Origin: Ferranicluibacter rubi
Lineage (GTDB): Bacteria > Pseudomonadota > Alphaproteobacteria > Rhizobiales > Rhizobiaceae
Direction: 5' to 3'
DNA: 64,000 nucleotides
Assembly (NCBI RefSeq): GCF_011603255.1
Contig: NZ_JAANCM010000004.1
Location: forward strand, 62,001 to 126,000
This document shows, one piece after another, positions 13,769 through 21,795 of the stretch; position 1 is the first letter of the stretch; every line of letters begins with the position of its first letter. Position numbers and translations under genes: made by a program. The notes beneath the pieces are model-generated. The model was not told the origin of the DNA, searched no databases, and saw only the letters and a program-made list of their open reading frames with translations.

Positions 13769-15370
13769 GTGGCAATCTCGCGTCCGAAGTCGACCGCGCC
13801 AGCGGCGAACCCGTTCCCGCCTCAGAGCGTGACAGAGGACGCGACCCAGCGCCTGAAAGACGCCCGCGCCCAGAAGACCGAGGCCCGCGCCGATCTGCAG
13901 GAGGCCTATTTCTTCACCCGGCCGCGCCTGTCTTGGAACATCGAATCCACCGTCAAGGCGAGCAAGAGGCGAGATGCAGAGCAGGAAGATCTTGCGACCG
14001 GCATTGGCGCGGAAGTGTCCGAGGATTTTGCGACGGAGGTGGTTTCCGCGTTTTTCCCTCAAGGCACGGATTGGGTAGCGAATGGGCTCGATGAGTCCGA
14101 GCTCGGCGACATTGAGCCGCAAGACCTCGCTGACCTGCAGGCCGAGAGCAAGAAGCGCGACAAGATCATCTTTTCGGCGATCCGCGCATCGAACTTCGAA
14201 TCCGAGCTGGGCTCGACGCTCGATCCGCATGCTGCCGTTGGCACGGTCGCGTGGTGGATCGAGAAACCGCACAACACCCGGCCGATCTCCTGCAGCTCGG
14301 TACCGCCGCGCGAGCTCGAATTCAATGTCGAGGCCGATGGCTCGGTCGGCGACAGGTTCCGCGTCCGGCATGTCCGCGGCACAAAGCTGCGTTCCGTCAT
14401 CGGCGACATCACGCTGCCGGAGAAGATCGCCAAGAAGGTGCGGGACGAGAAATCGTGCACGATCGAGGTCGTGTGGTGCTACTGGCGCGACTGGTCCCAG
14501 CCAGAGGACGAAGTGTGGAAGCACGTTCTCCTCATCGATCGCATGGCTGTGAAGACGGAAGATCTCACCGGTGAAGGTTGCCTGCCGCTGATCATCGCCC
14601 GGTTCTCGCCAGACAACGAATATGCCTGGGGTTTTGGCCCCTCGATCAAGGCGCTGCAGGATTATCGCGTGCTAGACGTCATCACGGCCGCCACGCAGGA
14701 TCGCGTCGACATCGCGATCAACCCGCCGATGGGCTATCCCGACGACGGCGTGATGGATTTCGAGAACGGGCTCGAGAGCGGCAAGGCCTATGCCATGCGG
14801 CCCGGCTCCGGCAAAGACGTCGTTCCCCTGTATTTCGAGGGGAATGCCGATCTTGGATTCTACACGGCGACAGACCTTGAGCGCCGGATCCGCCGCAAGC
14901 ACTTTGCCGATTATCCCGAGCAGAAGGGCGACACGCCGCCCACGGCCACGCAGTGGGCCGACGAGATGGTCAAAGCGCAGCGCCGGATCGGCACGCCCGG
15001 CAAGAAGTTCTGGCGCGAGGGCCCCTATGCGATCTACCGCCGGTTCGAGTGGCTGCTCGAAAAAGACGGCAAGATCGACGACATCACGATCAACGGCCGC
15101 AAACTGACGCTGGTCCCCAATAATCCGGCCACCCAGGCCGCGGACAATCAGAAAGTTCAGGTCGCCGGCAACCTGCTGACCATGCTCAAGAGCTATTTCC
15201 CGGAAACGTCGCAGGCCGCGATCGATGAGCGCAAGACCGCGGAAAACTTTCAGACCCTCCTCAAAGACGAGGTGGTCGTTCTGCGCGGCGAAAAAGAGAC
15301 CGCCGATCTCGTGCAGTCGGTGCTCGGCGCCGCGCAGCAGTCCGGCATGCTGCCGACGCAGGGGAAGTGA
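13769..15370 (+). CDS. T7-type portal (head-tail connector) protein
   Basis: The 533-residue protein has the T7 connector signature: an N-terminal helical region with RADLQEAYFFTRPRLSW, the stem SEDFATEVVSAFFPQGTDW, WVANGLDESE and a central YAWGFGPSIKALQDYRVLD with DRVDIAINPPMGYPDDG; the C-terminal helix ends in QSVLGAAQQSGMLPTQGK. (Segments are separate.) Start is GTG with AAGGGG upstream. It forms the dodecameric channel at the capsid vertex for DNA packaging and ejection, and defines the phage as podovirus-like. Confidence 0.9.
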   Translation: MAISRPKSTAPAANPFPPQSVTEDATQRLKDARAQKTEARADLQEAYFFTRPRLSWNIESTVKASKRRDAEQEDLATGIGAEVSEDFATEVVSAFFPQGTDWVANGLDESELGDIEPQDLADLQAESKKRDKIIFSAIRASNFESELGSTLDPHAAVGTVAWWIEKPHNTRPISCSSVPPRELEFNVEADGSVGDRFRVRHVRGTKLRSVIGDITLPEKIAKKVRDEKSCTIEVVWCYWRDWSQPEDEVWKHVLLIDRMAVKTEDLTGEGCLPLIIARFSPDNEYAWGFGPSIKALQDYRVLDVITAATQDRVDIAINPPMGYPDDGVMDFENGLESGKAYAMRPGSGKDVVPLYFEGNADLGFYTATDLERRIRRKHFADYPEQKGDTPPTATQWADEMVKAQRRIGTPGKKFWREGPYAIYRRFEWLLEKDGKIDDITINGRKLTLVPNNPATQAADNQKVQVAGNLLTMLKSYFPETSQAAIDERKTAENFQTLLKDEVVVLRGEKETADLVQSVLGAAQQSGMLPTQGK

Positions 15371-15378
15371 GGACGCGC

Positions 15379-15666
15379 ATGAAACTCTCAGATCCCGACG
15401 TCAAGGCCGCGCTCAACTGGTTTTCGCGCCAGCGCGAGGGCGTCGCTTTTTTTGCCCTTCTGCAGTCCGTGGTCGAGGAGATCGGCCCCCCCGAGACCTG
15501 TGCTTTGCACGCTCACAACGCTCGCCGCACATTCGCGGCCGATCTGATTGCGATGACAGAGGCGGAAAAGAGCGATGGGCCAGAAGACGGAACGGATGAG
15601 CGACGGCATGGATTACCAGGGAGACAGCGAAAAAGCAGGCGGGCCGGCCCCGCTGGTCGGGCGTAG
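15379..15666 (+). CDS. Hypothetical structural-module protein (95 aa)
   Basis: Start at MKLSDPDVKAALNWF, with GAGGAC upstream. A compact helical N-terminal half (REGVAFFALLQSVVEEIGPP, HAHNARRTFAADLIAMTE) is followed by a basic Gly/Arg-rich tail that overlaps the scaffold start and may be poorly conserved. Between portal and scaffold genes of related phages small proteins of this kind recur. The gene contains late motif copy 3. Confidence 0.55.
   Translation: MKLSDPDVKAALNWFSRQREGVAFFALLQSVVEEIGPPETCALHAHNARRTFAADLIAMTEAEKSDGPEDGTDERRHGLPGRQRKSRRAGPAGRA
15497..15508 (+). promoter_or_regulatory. Late motif copy 3, ahead of scaffold and capsid genes
   Basis: Exact CCTGTGCTTTGC inside the 95-residue gene, 78 bp before the scaffold ATG, the same distance as copy 2 to its gene. 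Base at position 13 is A instead of the usual G or C, so conservation ends at 12 bases here. Confidence 0.55.
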
Positions 15667-16513
15667 CCCGGGCGCTTTCGCGTTCTCTTCTCCGTTCGGC
15701 CCGCGTGCCACGCTTGCTCCGGAAGGCGGCCCGGTCTCCGGCGGCCCAACACCTTCCGCTCCTGCCTCGCCCGCTGCTCCGGCGGCTCCGGCGGCGCCCG
15801 CTGCTCCGGCCGGCAAGGAGCCGGCACCTCCCGCCGATCCCGCCGCGCCTCAGGCGCCGGCAGAACCCACGAAGGCCGAGCGCCCCGACTATATCCCCGA
15901 GTCCTTCTGGGACGCGGAAAAGGGCTTCAAGGCCGACGATCTCAATTCACTCGTTGCCTTCAAGGCCGAGCACGACGCCAATCTCGCGCAGGTGCCTGAT
16001 AAGCCGGATGGCTACAAGGTCGCTCTGCCGAAGGACTTCAAGCTGCCCGATGGCGTCAAGCTGCCGGAAGGTCAGGAATCCATCATCGACGACGCCGATC
16101 CCCGCGTCGGCGCTCTTCGCGATTACGCCCATGCCAACAAGATGAGTCAGTCGCAGTTCGAGGGCATGATCGCCCTTGGCGCGCAGATGGACATCGCCGA
16201 GCAGGGCCGCCTGACCGAAGCGCTCGCCGCTCAGAAGGAAGCCCTCGGGTCAAAGGCCGTCGAGCGCGTCAATGCAGTCACGGCATGGCTCGGTGCCAAG
16301 CTCGGCGGCGACGCTGCCCAGGCGCTGGCGCCGATGATGTACACGGCCAAGCAGGTCGAAGCGTTCGAGGCGCTGATGCGCCTCAACAGAGGTACCGTTC
16401 AGGGCAATCCCGGTGCGGGTCGCGATGTCGAAAAAACAGAACTGTCGGATGAGGAGTACAACAAGATGTCTCCCTCCGCTCGCATCAACTACGCCCGTCA
16501 GCACTCGAAATAG
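15575..16513 (+). CDS. Capsid scaffolding protein
   Basis: An N-terminal Ala/Pro low-complexity stretch (about residues 60-105) leads to an acidic body with RPDYIPESFWDAEKGFKADD, DKPDGYKVALPKDF and long helices (GLTEALAAQKEAL type) and a C-terminal KTELSDEEYNKMSPSARINY, where basic helices of scaffolds bind capsid subunits. The DYIPESFWD and LPEDFKLPDG-like blocks are typical of podovirus scaffolds. It lies directly before the major capsid gene. An internal start seven codons on (MSDGMDYQ) is equally possible. Confidence 0.8.
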   Translation: MGQKTERMSDGMDYQGDSEKAGGPAPLVGRSPGAFAFSSPFGPRATLAPEGGPVSGGPTPSAPASPAAPAAPAAPAAPAGKEPAPPADPAAPQAPAEPTKAERPDYIPESFWDAEKGFKADDLNSLVAFKAEHDANLAQVPDKPDGYKVALPKDFKLPDGVKLPEGQESIIDDADPRVGALRDYAHANKMSQSQFEGMIALGAQMDIAEQGRLTEALAAQKEALGSKAVERVNAVTAWLGAKLGGDAAQALAPMMYTAKQVEAFEALMRLNRGTVQGNPGAGRDVEKTELSDEEYNKMSPSARINYARQHSK

Positions 16514-16536
16514 TGACGGCCTGAAGGAGTCTTTCA

Positions 16537-17481
16537 ATGCCCGACGTAATGACGCTTCCCGAATATGCCAAGGGTCTCGAGAAGACCTCGATCGAGCGTC
16601 CGCTGATCGAGACCTTTGCTGCAGAGTCGGACATCATCCAGGCTCTGCCCTTCAAGGGTTTCTCCGGCGCCGCTTACGAGGGCTATCGCGAGACCGACAT
16701 CGGCAGTGCCGCATTCCGCGCGATCAATGAAGGCCCGAGCACGTCTCAGGGCAAGATCACGCCTTTCCAGGAAACCAGCTTTCCGATCGACGTGCTCCTG
16801 AAGGTCGACAAGGCCATCATCCTGCGCCACGGTGAAGGTCGCCGTGCGACGGAAGAAGCCATGCAGATGAAACGCCAGTCCCGGCTTTTCACCGACACCT
16901 TCATTTCCGGCGACAACTCGACCAATCCGAAGGAATTCAACGGCCTCAAGGCGCGTTGCACGGTCGGCAACGGTCGCCTGATCCGCAATTCGCTCGCCTC
17001 CGGCGGCGCCGCCCTTTCGCTTTCTGCGCTCGATGAGGCGATCGACAACACCCGCGACCCCACGCACATCATCATGAGCCGCGGCCAGCGCCGCAAGTTC
17101 ATCGCGCTGATGCGCAACCAGACCCTGATGGGCAACGTCGAGATGTCGAAGGACGACGCAGGCCGTCCCGTCGTCAGCTACGCCGGCCTGCCGATCCTTT
17201 CGGGTTATCCGAAGGACCGCCACACCGCCGTGCTTCCCTACAACGAAGTCGCGGCCGGCGGCGGCGCTGCCGTCACCACATCCCTCTTCGTGGTCAGCTT
17301 CACCGAGATGGGCGTGAACGGCATCCAGCTCAAGGAAATGCAGGCTGTCGACCTCGGCCTCTCCAAGGAAGATGGCGTCTTCTACAAGACGAACGTCTCC
17401 TGGGATGTCGGCGTCGTGGTGGAAGGCGATTACTCGGCGACGCGGCTGGATTCCATCGCGGACCTTCCGGTCATCGCGTGA
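16537..17481 (+). CDS. Major capsid protein (HK97 fold)
   Basis: AAGGAG precedes the ATG. The 314-residue sequence shows the N-arm and E-loop region (ETDIGSAAFRAINEGP, QETSFPIDVLLKVDKAIIL) and a P-domain/A-domain (THIIMSRGQRRKFIALMRNQ, AGLPILSGYPKDRHTAVLP) ending in VGVVVEGDYSATRLDSIA. These match the Bbp17/T7-like podovirus capsid group. It follows the scaffold and is followed by a hairpin that probably adjusts expression of downstream genes. Confidence 0.88.
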   Translation: MPDVMTLPEYAKGLEKTSIERPLIETFAAESDIIQALPFKGFSGAAYEGYRETDIGSAAFRAINEGPSTSQGKITPFQETSFPIDVLLKVDKAIILRHGEGRRATEEAMQMKRQSRLFTDTFISGDNSTNPKEFNGLKARCTVGNGRLIRNSLASGGAALSLSALDEAIDNTRDPTHIIMSRGQRRKFIALMRNQTLMGNVEMSKDDAGRPVVSYAGLPILSGYPKDRHTAVLPYNEVAAGGGAAVTTSLFVVSFTEMGVNGIQLKEMQAVDLGLSKEDGVFYKTNVSWDVGVVVEGDYSATRLDSIADLPVIA

Positions 17482-17490
17482 CGTAACAGT

Positions 17491-17515
17491 GACCCGCTGA
17501 AAGGCGGGTCTTTCC
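17491..17515 (+). terminator. Intrinsic terminator-like hairpin after capsid gene
   Basis: GACCCGC and GCGGGTC form a perfect 7-bp stem with loop TGAAAG (17491-17510), followed by TTTCC. The short T-run makes it a weak or partial terminator, or an mRNA-stabilising hairpin at the end of the most highly expressed gene. Confidence 0.6.
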
Positions 17516-17534
17516 ACAACGGGAGTTTGGACCC

Positions 17535-17966
17535 ATGGGTCAGAGAGTTTACAATATCGATATCGAACTGCTGTTGGCCGATGGCGCCGCCGCAGTCACC
17601 GCGGACGGCGTTACGCAGGTTGCCAGCGCGAACGCGTCCAAGCAGCTCGGCCCGGGTCGCTTCGAGGGCGTTCTCGTCGTCGACGTATCGGCAATCAAGA
17701 CGTCGGTGGGCGATGAGCTGTATCACCTCGTTTTGCAGGGTGGCACGGACAACACGTTCGCCACCAAGGAGATCGTCGCGCAGCTGTCCCTCGGCGCTGG
17801 TGCGGCTCGTCCTGGCGGGGCGATCACCTCCACGACCGGCCGCTACGAGATCCCGTTCGTCACCGAACAGGACGATGTCTCGTATCCGTGGGAACGTCTC
17901 TACGTGGACGTCGCCGGCACCGCCCCGTCCATCACCCTCAAGGCATTCATCGCCGAGCGCTACTAA
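17535..17966 (+). CDS. Bbp16-like head protein (143 aa)
   Basis: GGGAG sits upstream of the ATG. The beta-rich product (YNIDIELLLADGAAAVTADG, GPGRFEGVLVVDVSAIKTSV, ELYHLVLQGGTDNTFATKEI, YEIPFVTEQDDVSYPWERLY) has the size, position and beginning of Bordetella phage Bbp16-type proteins next to the capsid gene, which are probable capsid decoration or stabilisation proteins. Assignment by layout and fold impression, not by search. Confidence 0.65.
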   Translation: MGQRVYNIDIELLLADGAAAVTADGVTQVASANASKQLGPGRFEGVLVVDVSAIKTSVGDELYHLVLQGGTDNTFATKEIVAQLSLGAGAARPGGAITSTTGRYEIPFVTEQDDVSYPWERLYVDVAGTAPSITLKAFIAERY

Positions 17967-17998
17967 GCGCCCGGCGGTTGTCACAGGAGACCCGTTCA

Positions 17999-18580
17999 AT
18001 GCCTGACAAAATGACGCTTCACTACAAGACCGGCGCGACCGCCGAAATGGATTCGGTCGATGCGCGCCGGGCTCTTGTCGAGCACCCCTCCGAATGGTCC
18101 GCGTCGCCGTTCCCGCCTGAATATGTCGAGGCTGCGAAGGCCAAGACGGACGCGGCTGGCGACCAGAACGATGCCCGCCGCTCGACCGAGCTTGCTGCCG
18201 CTCGCCGCGCCGCCGACGAGAAGGCCGCCAAGGATCTTGCCGAGCGCGAGATCGAAGCTGCTCGCATCGCCGAAGAGCAGGAAGAGAAGCGCAAGGCCGA
18301 CGAAGCCGCTCTCGCAGATGGCCTCTCGACCGGTCCCGTCAACACGCCAATCACCAACGACGGTCTGAAGGTCGGTCACATCCCGAGCGAAGTCCCTGCC
18401 CTCGAAGCTCCGTCCGCACCGTTCCTCGCCCGCGACAAGGGCCATGGCTGGTGGGGCATCTTCGACGCCAAGGGTCTGCAGATCGGCGGCGCGATCCGCG
18501 AGCCGGAAGCAGCCTCGTTCAATGAGCTCTCGGACGAAGACAAGGCGGAATACGTCAAGGCGGAAACCGCCAAGGCCTGA
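17999..18580 (+). CDS. Coiled-coil structural-module protein (193 aa)
   Basis: AGGAG precedes MPDKMTLHYKTGATAEMD. The N-terminal 40 residues look like a head-tail joining domain, the middle is a long Ala/Glu/Lys coiled coil (ELAAARRAADEKAAKDLAER onward), and the C-terminus is a small globular unit (DKGHGWWGIFDAKGLQIG). Its position after capsid and before the tail tubular genes suggests an accessory head protein. It is the last gene before a strong terminator. Confidence 0.6.
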   Translation: MPDKMTLHYKTGATAEMDSVDARRALVEHPSEWSASPFPPEYVEAAKAKTDAAGDQNDARRSTELAAARRAADEKAAKDLAEREIEAARIAEEQEEKRKADEAALADGLSTGPVNTPITNDGLKVGHIPSEVPALEAPSAPFLARDKGHGWWGIFDAKGLQIGGAIREPEAASFNELSDEDKAEYVKAETAKA

Positions 18581-18617
18581 CGCCAGCCGCTTTCATCGCG
18601 GCCGGCTGGCGACAGAG

Positions 18618-18647
18618 ACCGGGGAGGCACCGCTTCCCCGGTTTTTT
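18618..18647 (+). terminator. Strong rho-independent terminator
   Basis: ACCGGGGA (18618-18625) pairs with TCCCCGGT (18635-18642), loop GGCACCGCT, followed by a run of six Ts. It closes the head-gene transcription unit. Late motif copy 4 begins six bases after the T-run, which implies that transcription restarts there. Confidence 0.85.
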
Positions 18648-18652
18648 CATGC

Positions 18653-18664
18653 CCTGTGCTTTGC
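18653..18664 (+). promoter_or_regulatory. Late motif copy 4, between terminator and tail genes
   Basis: Exact CCTGTGCTTTGC immediately downstream of a strong terminator and 44 bp before the tail tubular A start codon; copy 5 has the same 44-bp distance. This terminator-then-motif arrangement is the best single argument that the motif initiates transcription. Confidence 0.65.
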
Positions 18665-18696
18665 CCGGCTTGCCCCCAAGAGCCATTCTCGCCGTC

Positions 18697-19281
18697 ATGG
18701 ACAAGCTCACCATCTTGAACAACGCCCTCCGCGCGACCGGCAACAACACGCTGAACGTGCTCAATGATGGCACCGACGAATATCTCGTTGCGAACGGGGC
18801 ATTCGATCGCGCGGTGCGCTTCCTGACTGCGCGGCACACATGGCCGTTTGCCACCACGAGCGATTTGCTCGAGCGGATACCGGATGGCGAGAACAAGTCC
18901 CGGCGGTTCTCTCGCAATGCCTTCCGCCTCGCGCCGAACACGCTGCATGTGAAAGAGGTCTATTGGGGCACCACACCGCTGACCGAATACGAGATCATCG
19001 GCAACGTGCTGTCGTGCAACTACGGGTCCGACGTCTATGCCATGGCCGTGAAAGAGGCGCCGGAAGAGCGCTGGCACCCGCTGGCCGAGGAAATCCTGAC
19101 CATCTACGTTGAGGCCGGCTGCCTGCGCGGGCTGAACGAGGATTTCAGCGAGGCGACGCGCCGGGAACAGCGAGCCGAGGGCTTGCTCGAAGAGGCGCGG
19201 CCGCTGAATGACCAACAGAACCCGGCCCGCAACATCTACAAGAGCAAGATCGCTGCCGCCCGCGGGAGACGCCGGGTATGA
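18697..19281 (+). CDS. Tail tubular protein A-like (gp11-type)
   Basis: The opening MDKLTILNNALRATGNNTLN and the block AVRFLTARHTWPFATTSDLL, with LAEEILTIYVEAGCLRGLNE later, match T7 gp11-type adaptor proteins that form the ring between portal and nozzle. Length (194 aa) is normal. It is the first gene of the tail unit after late motif copy 4 and overlaps the tubular B gene by ATGA. Confidence 0.85.
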   Translation: MDKLTILNNALRATGNNTLNVLNDGTDEYLVANGAFDRAVRFLTARHTWPFATTSDLLERIPDGENKSRRFSRNAFRLAPNTLHVKEVYWGTTPLTEYEIIGNVLSCNYGSDVYAMAVKEAPEERWHPLAEEILTIYVEAGCLRGLNEDFSEATRREQRAEGLLEEARPLNDQQNPARNIYKSKIAAARGRRRV

Positions 19282-21389
19282 GCATCCAGGATCTGATCAT
19301 TCGTCAGCGTGATTTCTCGGCCGGCGAGGTTGAGCCGGATGCCGTTCGACGGGATGACATCGAGATCATGAAATCGGCCGTTCGCCGCGCTCGCAATCTC
19401 GTGTCGACGCATACCGGTGCGCTGACCCGCCGCCCCGGCCGCCGTCTGCTGTTTCGCGACACCGGCATCGTGGCCGACTTCAAGCCGTTCAACGACGTCA
19501 CATACAAGGTGGTGTTCACGGCCGGCGGCGTGCGCGTGCGTTCCGTGGGTGGCACTCTGCTCGCCTCATTGTCGGCACCTTGGGGGGCGGCCGATCTCGA
19601 CAGCCTCGTGTTCGAGCCGATGGAGAACGAAATGTTCGTCGCCTGGGCCGGGCGCACCAAGGTCTTGAAAGTCACGAAGGGCACCCGGTCGTGGTCGATC
19701 GCCGATTACGTCTTTGACCAAGGACTGGACAGCACATATCGCGTTCCGTTCTATCGGTTCGAGGACACGATCGGCATCACGATGCGGCCCAGCGCGCTGA
19801 CCGGCAACATCGATGTCGTGTTTTCGCAGGCATTCCTCACTGCAGGCCACGCCGGCACCGTCTTCCGGTATTCACAGCGGCAGATCCGCTGCACGACCGT
19901 GACGAACGGCACGACGATGCGCGCCCAGGTCTTGGAAGAGCTGCCGAAAACGTATCGCTTCACCGTCACGAGCTCCGCGGGTTTTGCGGTCGGGCAGATC
20001 GTGGAGACCGACCAGACCAACGTCAAGGGTGAGGTGGTGAGCGTTGACTTGCTGGCTCCCAACAGCATCGCCGTGGCCATGCTCGGATCGCTGACGGCAC
20101 CCGTCGAGAACGAGAAGCTTGTCGGGCCGACTGCCGTGACGAAGATCGAGGAGATTGCGAGCTCAAGCGCGATTGGTGCCACCCTGCAATGGGAGGAGCA
20201 ATTCGTCTCGAACGCTCGCGGCTGGCCGGCATCCGTTTCGAAGGATCGCCAGCGCCTGATCATGACGAACTTCGACCAGAAGAAGAATGCGATTTTCTGG
20301 CTGGCGGCCGGCAACAACCGCGATGGCCTGATCGGCGGCGATCCAGACAATGCCATGGTCGAATCCATCAGCGCGGAGTGCCAGGTCTTCCACGTCGTCG
20401 GCGGCTATGACGAATTCGCGGTGACCGATCGCGGCATCTTCTACATTCCGGTGTCCGTTGGAACGCCGCTGCAGCCGGGCAGTGTCGAGTTTCGCCCGGT
20501 CTTCACGAGCGAAATCTCGCGCATCCGTCCGGTTGAGGTCACCGAGGGACTGATCTTTCTCGATAAATCCACGACGGGTCTCTACGCCATCAGCGCGACA
20601 GGCCAGACCGCGCGCCCCTACATCGCGAACGAGATCAACCGGTTCCATCGGCATCTCTTCGGGGGCGTCAAATCGCTGGCCGTCACCTCGGCCACGAGTG
20701 AATTTCCGTCACGCCAGATCTTTGCCGTCAATTCCGATGGCTCGGTGGTGGCCGGGCAGTTCAATGCCGATCGCGAGTATGTCGGCTGGTTTCGATGGGA
20801 GGGCGACGGCGCAGTGCGCAGCGTGGCCGGAGCCTATGGCACCGTCGTTTTCATGTCCACATATAGCTTCAACGGCGCGGAACTCGGCATCGCTGAAGAG
20901 CTCGATTACAGCCTGCTGTGCGACAGCGCCACCACGATGACAGGCACCATCGCGCCCGATGTCTATTACGGCCGCGAGGTCGATGTGTTCGGCGGCGGGT
21001 TCTATCTGGGCAAGGCCGTTGTGGGTGCCGGCGGGGAGGTTTCCGGGTTCTCGGACTATCCCACGATCACCATCGGCATCGACTTCCAGCACTCTCTTAT
21101 TCCGTTGTTCTCGAACTTCGATGGCGGGCAGGCAGCCGGGCAAGGTGAGCAGCGGCGCAAGATCGAGAAGATGATGATCACCGTCCGCGAGACCCAGGAG
21201 TTTCAGGTCGGGAACCGGATCTTCGGCAGTTACCGCGGCGGCGAGGACATGAGCAAACCGGTACCGATGCGCGATGACACCTATCGGTACCGCGAGACCG
21301 GCCGCTCCTATGATCCTGTCGTCGAGATCTCGTCGACCTTCCCCTGCGCCTTCAAGCTCATCGAGCTCACCACGAGGATCACAGTCTAA
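19278..21389 (+). CDS. Tail tubular protein B-like (nozzle, gp12-type)
   Basis: A 703-residue beta-rich protein beginning IRQRDFSAGEVEPDAVRRDD and NLVSTHTGALTRRPGRRLLF, the conserved start of podovirus nozzle (tail tubular B/stabilisation) proteins. The central QWEEQFVSNARGWPASVSKD followed by DRQRLIMTNF is the typical WPRSVTFYQDRL-like block of propeller proteins. It forms the hexameric nozzle that contacts fibres and outer membrane. Overlaps both neighbours by ATGA-type junctions. Confidence 0.85.
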   Translation: MSIQDLIIRQRDFSAGEVEPDAVRRDDIEIMKSAVRRARNLVSTHTGALTRRPGRRLLFRDTGIVADFKPFNDVTYKVVFTAGGVRVRSVGGTLLASLSAPWGAADLDSLVFEPMENEMFVAWAGRTKVLKVTKGTRSWSIADYVFDQGLDSTYRVPFYRFEDTIGITMRPSALTGNIDVVFSQAFLTAGHAGTVFRYSQRQIRCTTVTNGTTMRAQVLEELPKTYRFTVTSSAGFAVGQIVETDQTNVKGEVVSVDLLAPNSIAVAMLGSLTAPVENEKLVGPTAVTKIEEIASSSAIGATLQWEEQFVSNARGWPASVSKDRQRLIMTNFDQKKNAIFWLAAGNNRDGLIGGDPDNAMVESISAECQVFHVVGGYDEFAVTDRGIFYIPVSVGTPLQPGSVEFRPVFTSEISRIRPVEVTEGLIFLDKSTTGLYAISATGQTARPYIANEINRFHRHLFGGVKSLAVTSATSEFPSRQIFAVNSDGSVVAGQFNADREYVGWFRWEGDGAVRSVAGAYGTVVFMSTYSFNGAELGIAEELDYSLLCDSATTMTGTIAPDVYYGREVDVFGGGFYLGKAVVGAGGEVSGFSDYPTITIGIDFQHSLIPLFSNFDGGQAAGQGEQRRKIEKMMITVRETQEFQVGNRIFGSYRGGEDMSKPVPMRDDTYRYRETGRSYDPVVEISSTFPCAFKLIELTTRITV

Positions 21390-21793
21390 TGGGTGTTGCA
21401 GCAGCAGCAATCAGCGGCATCGGCTCGCTCGTCAGCGTCTACGGCCAATATCAGGCCGGACAGCACGCGGCCGCTCAGTCGAAGCAGGCGGCCGAGGTCG
21501 GGAAGATCCAGGCCGATCAGGTGGACGCAAGCTATCGAGATGAGCTCAACAGCACGATCTCGAACATCCGCGCGATCCGGGCGTCTGCCGGCGTCGAGGC
21601 GTTCTCACCCACCGGCGTTGCGTACGAGGCCGAGCAGCAGAAGCGAAGCGACCGCGACCGCAAGATTGAGGTCGGCTCGAAGCGAATGCAGGCGACCCAA
21701 GATGAGGCCGACGCGCGGTTCCGCAAGTCGGCCGCGCGTACATCGCTGCTCGGCGGCGTCGCTTCTTCCCTTCCTCAGTTCTTCGGAGCCTGA
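21389..21793 (+). CDS. Internal virion protein, gp14-like (134 aa)
   Basis: An N-terminal hydrophobic Gly/Ala helix (VAAAAISGIGSLVSVYG) could insert in membrane. The rest is a charged helical rod (AAQSKQAAEVGKIQADQVDA, DEADARFRKSAART). This matches the size, order and composition of T7 gp14-type ejection proteins that form the outer-membrane pore during infection. Family assignment is by synteny with the tail tubular B gene and the two large ejection proteins downstream. Confidence 0.75.
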   Translation: MGVAAAAISGIGSLVSVYGQYQAGQHAAAQSKQAAEVGKIQADQVDASYRDELNSTISNIRAIRASAGVEAFSPTGVAYEAEQQKRSDRDRKIEVGSKRMQATQDEADARFRKSAARTSLLGGVASSLPQFFGA

Positions 21794-21795
21794 CC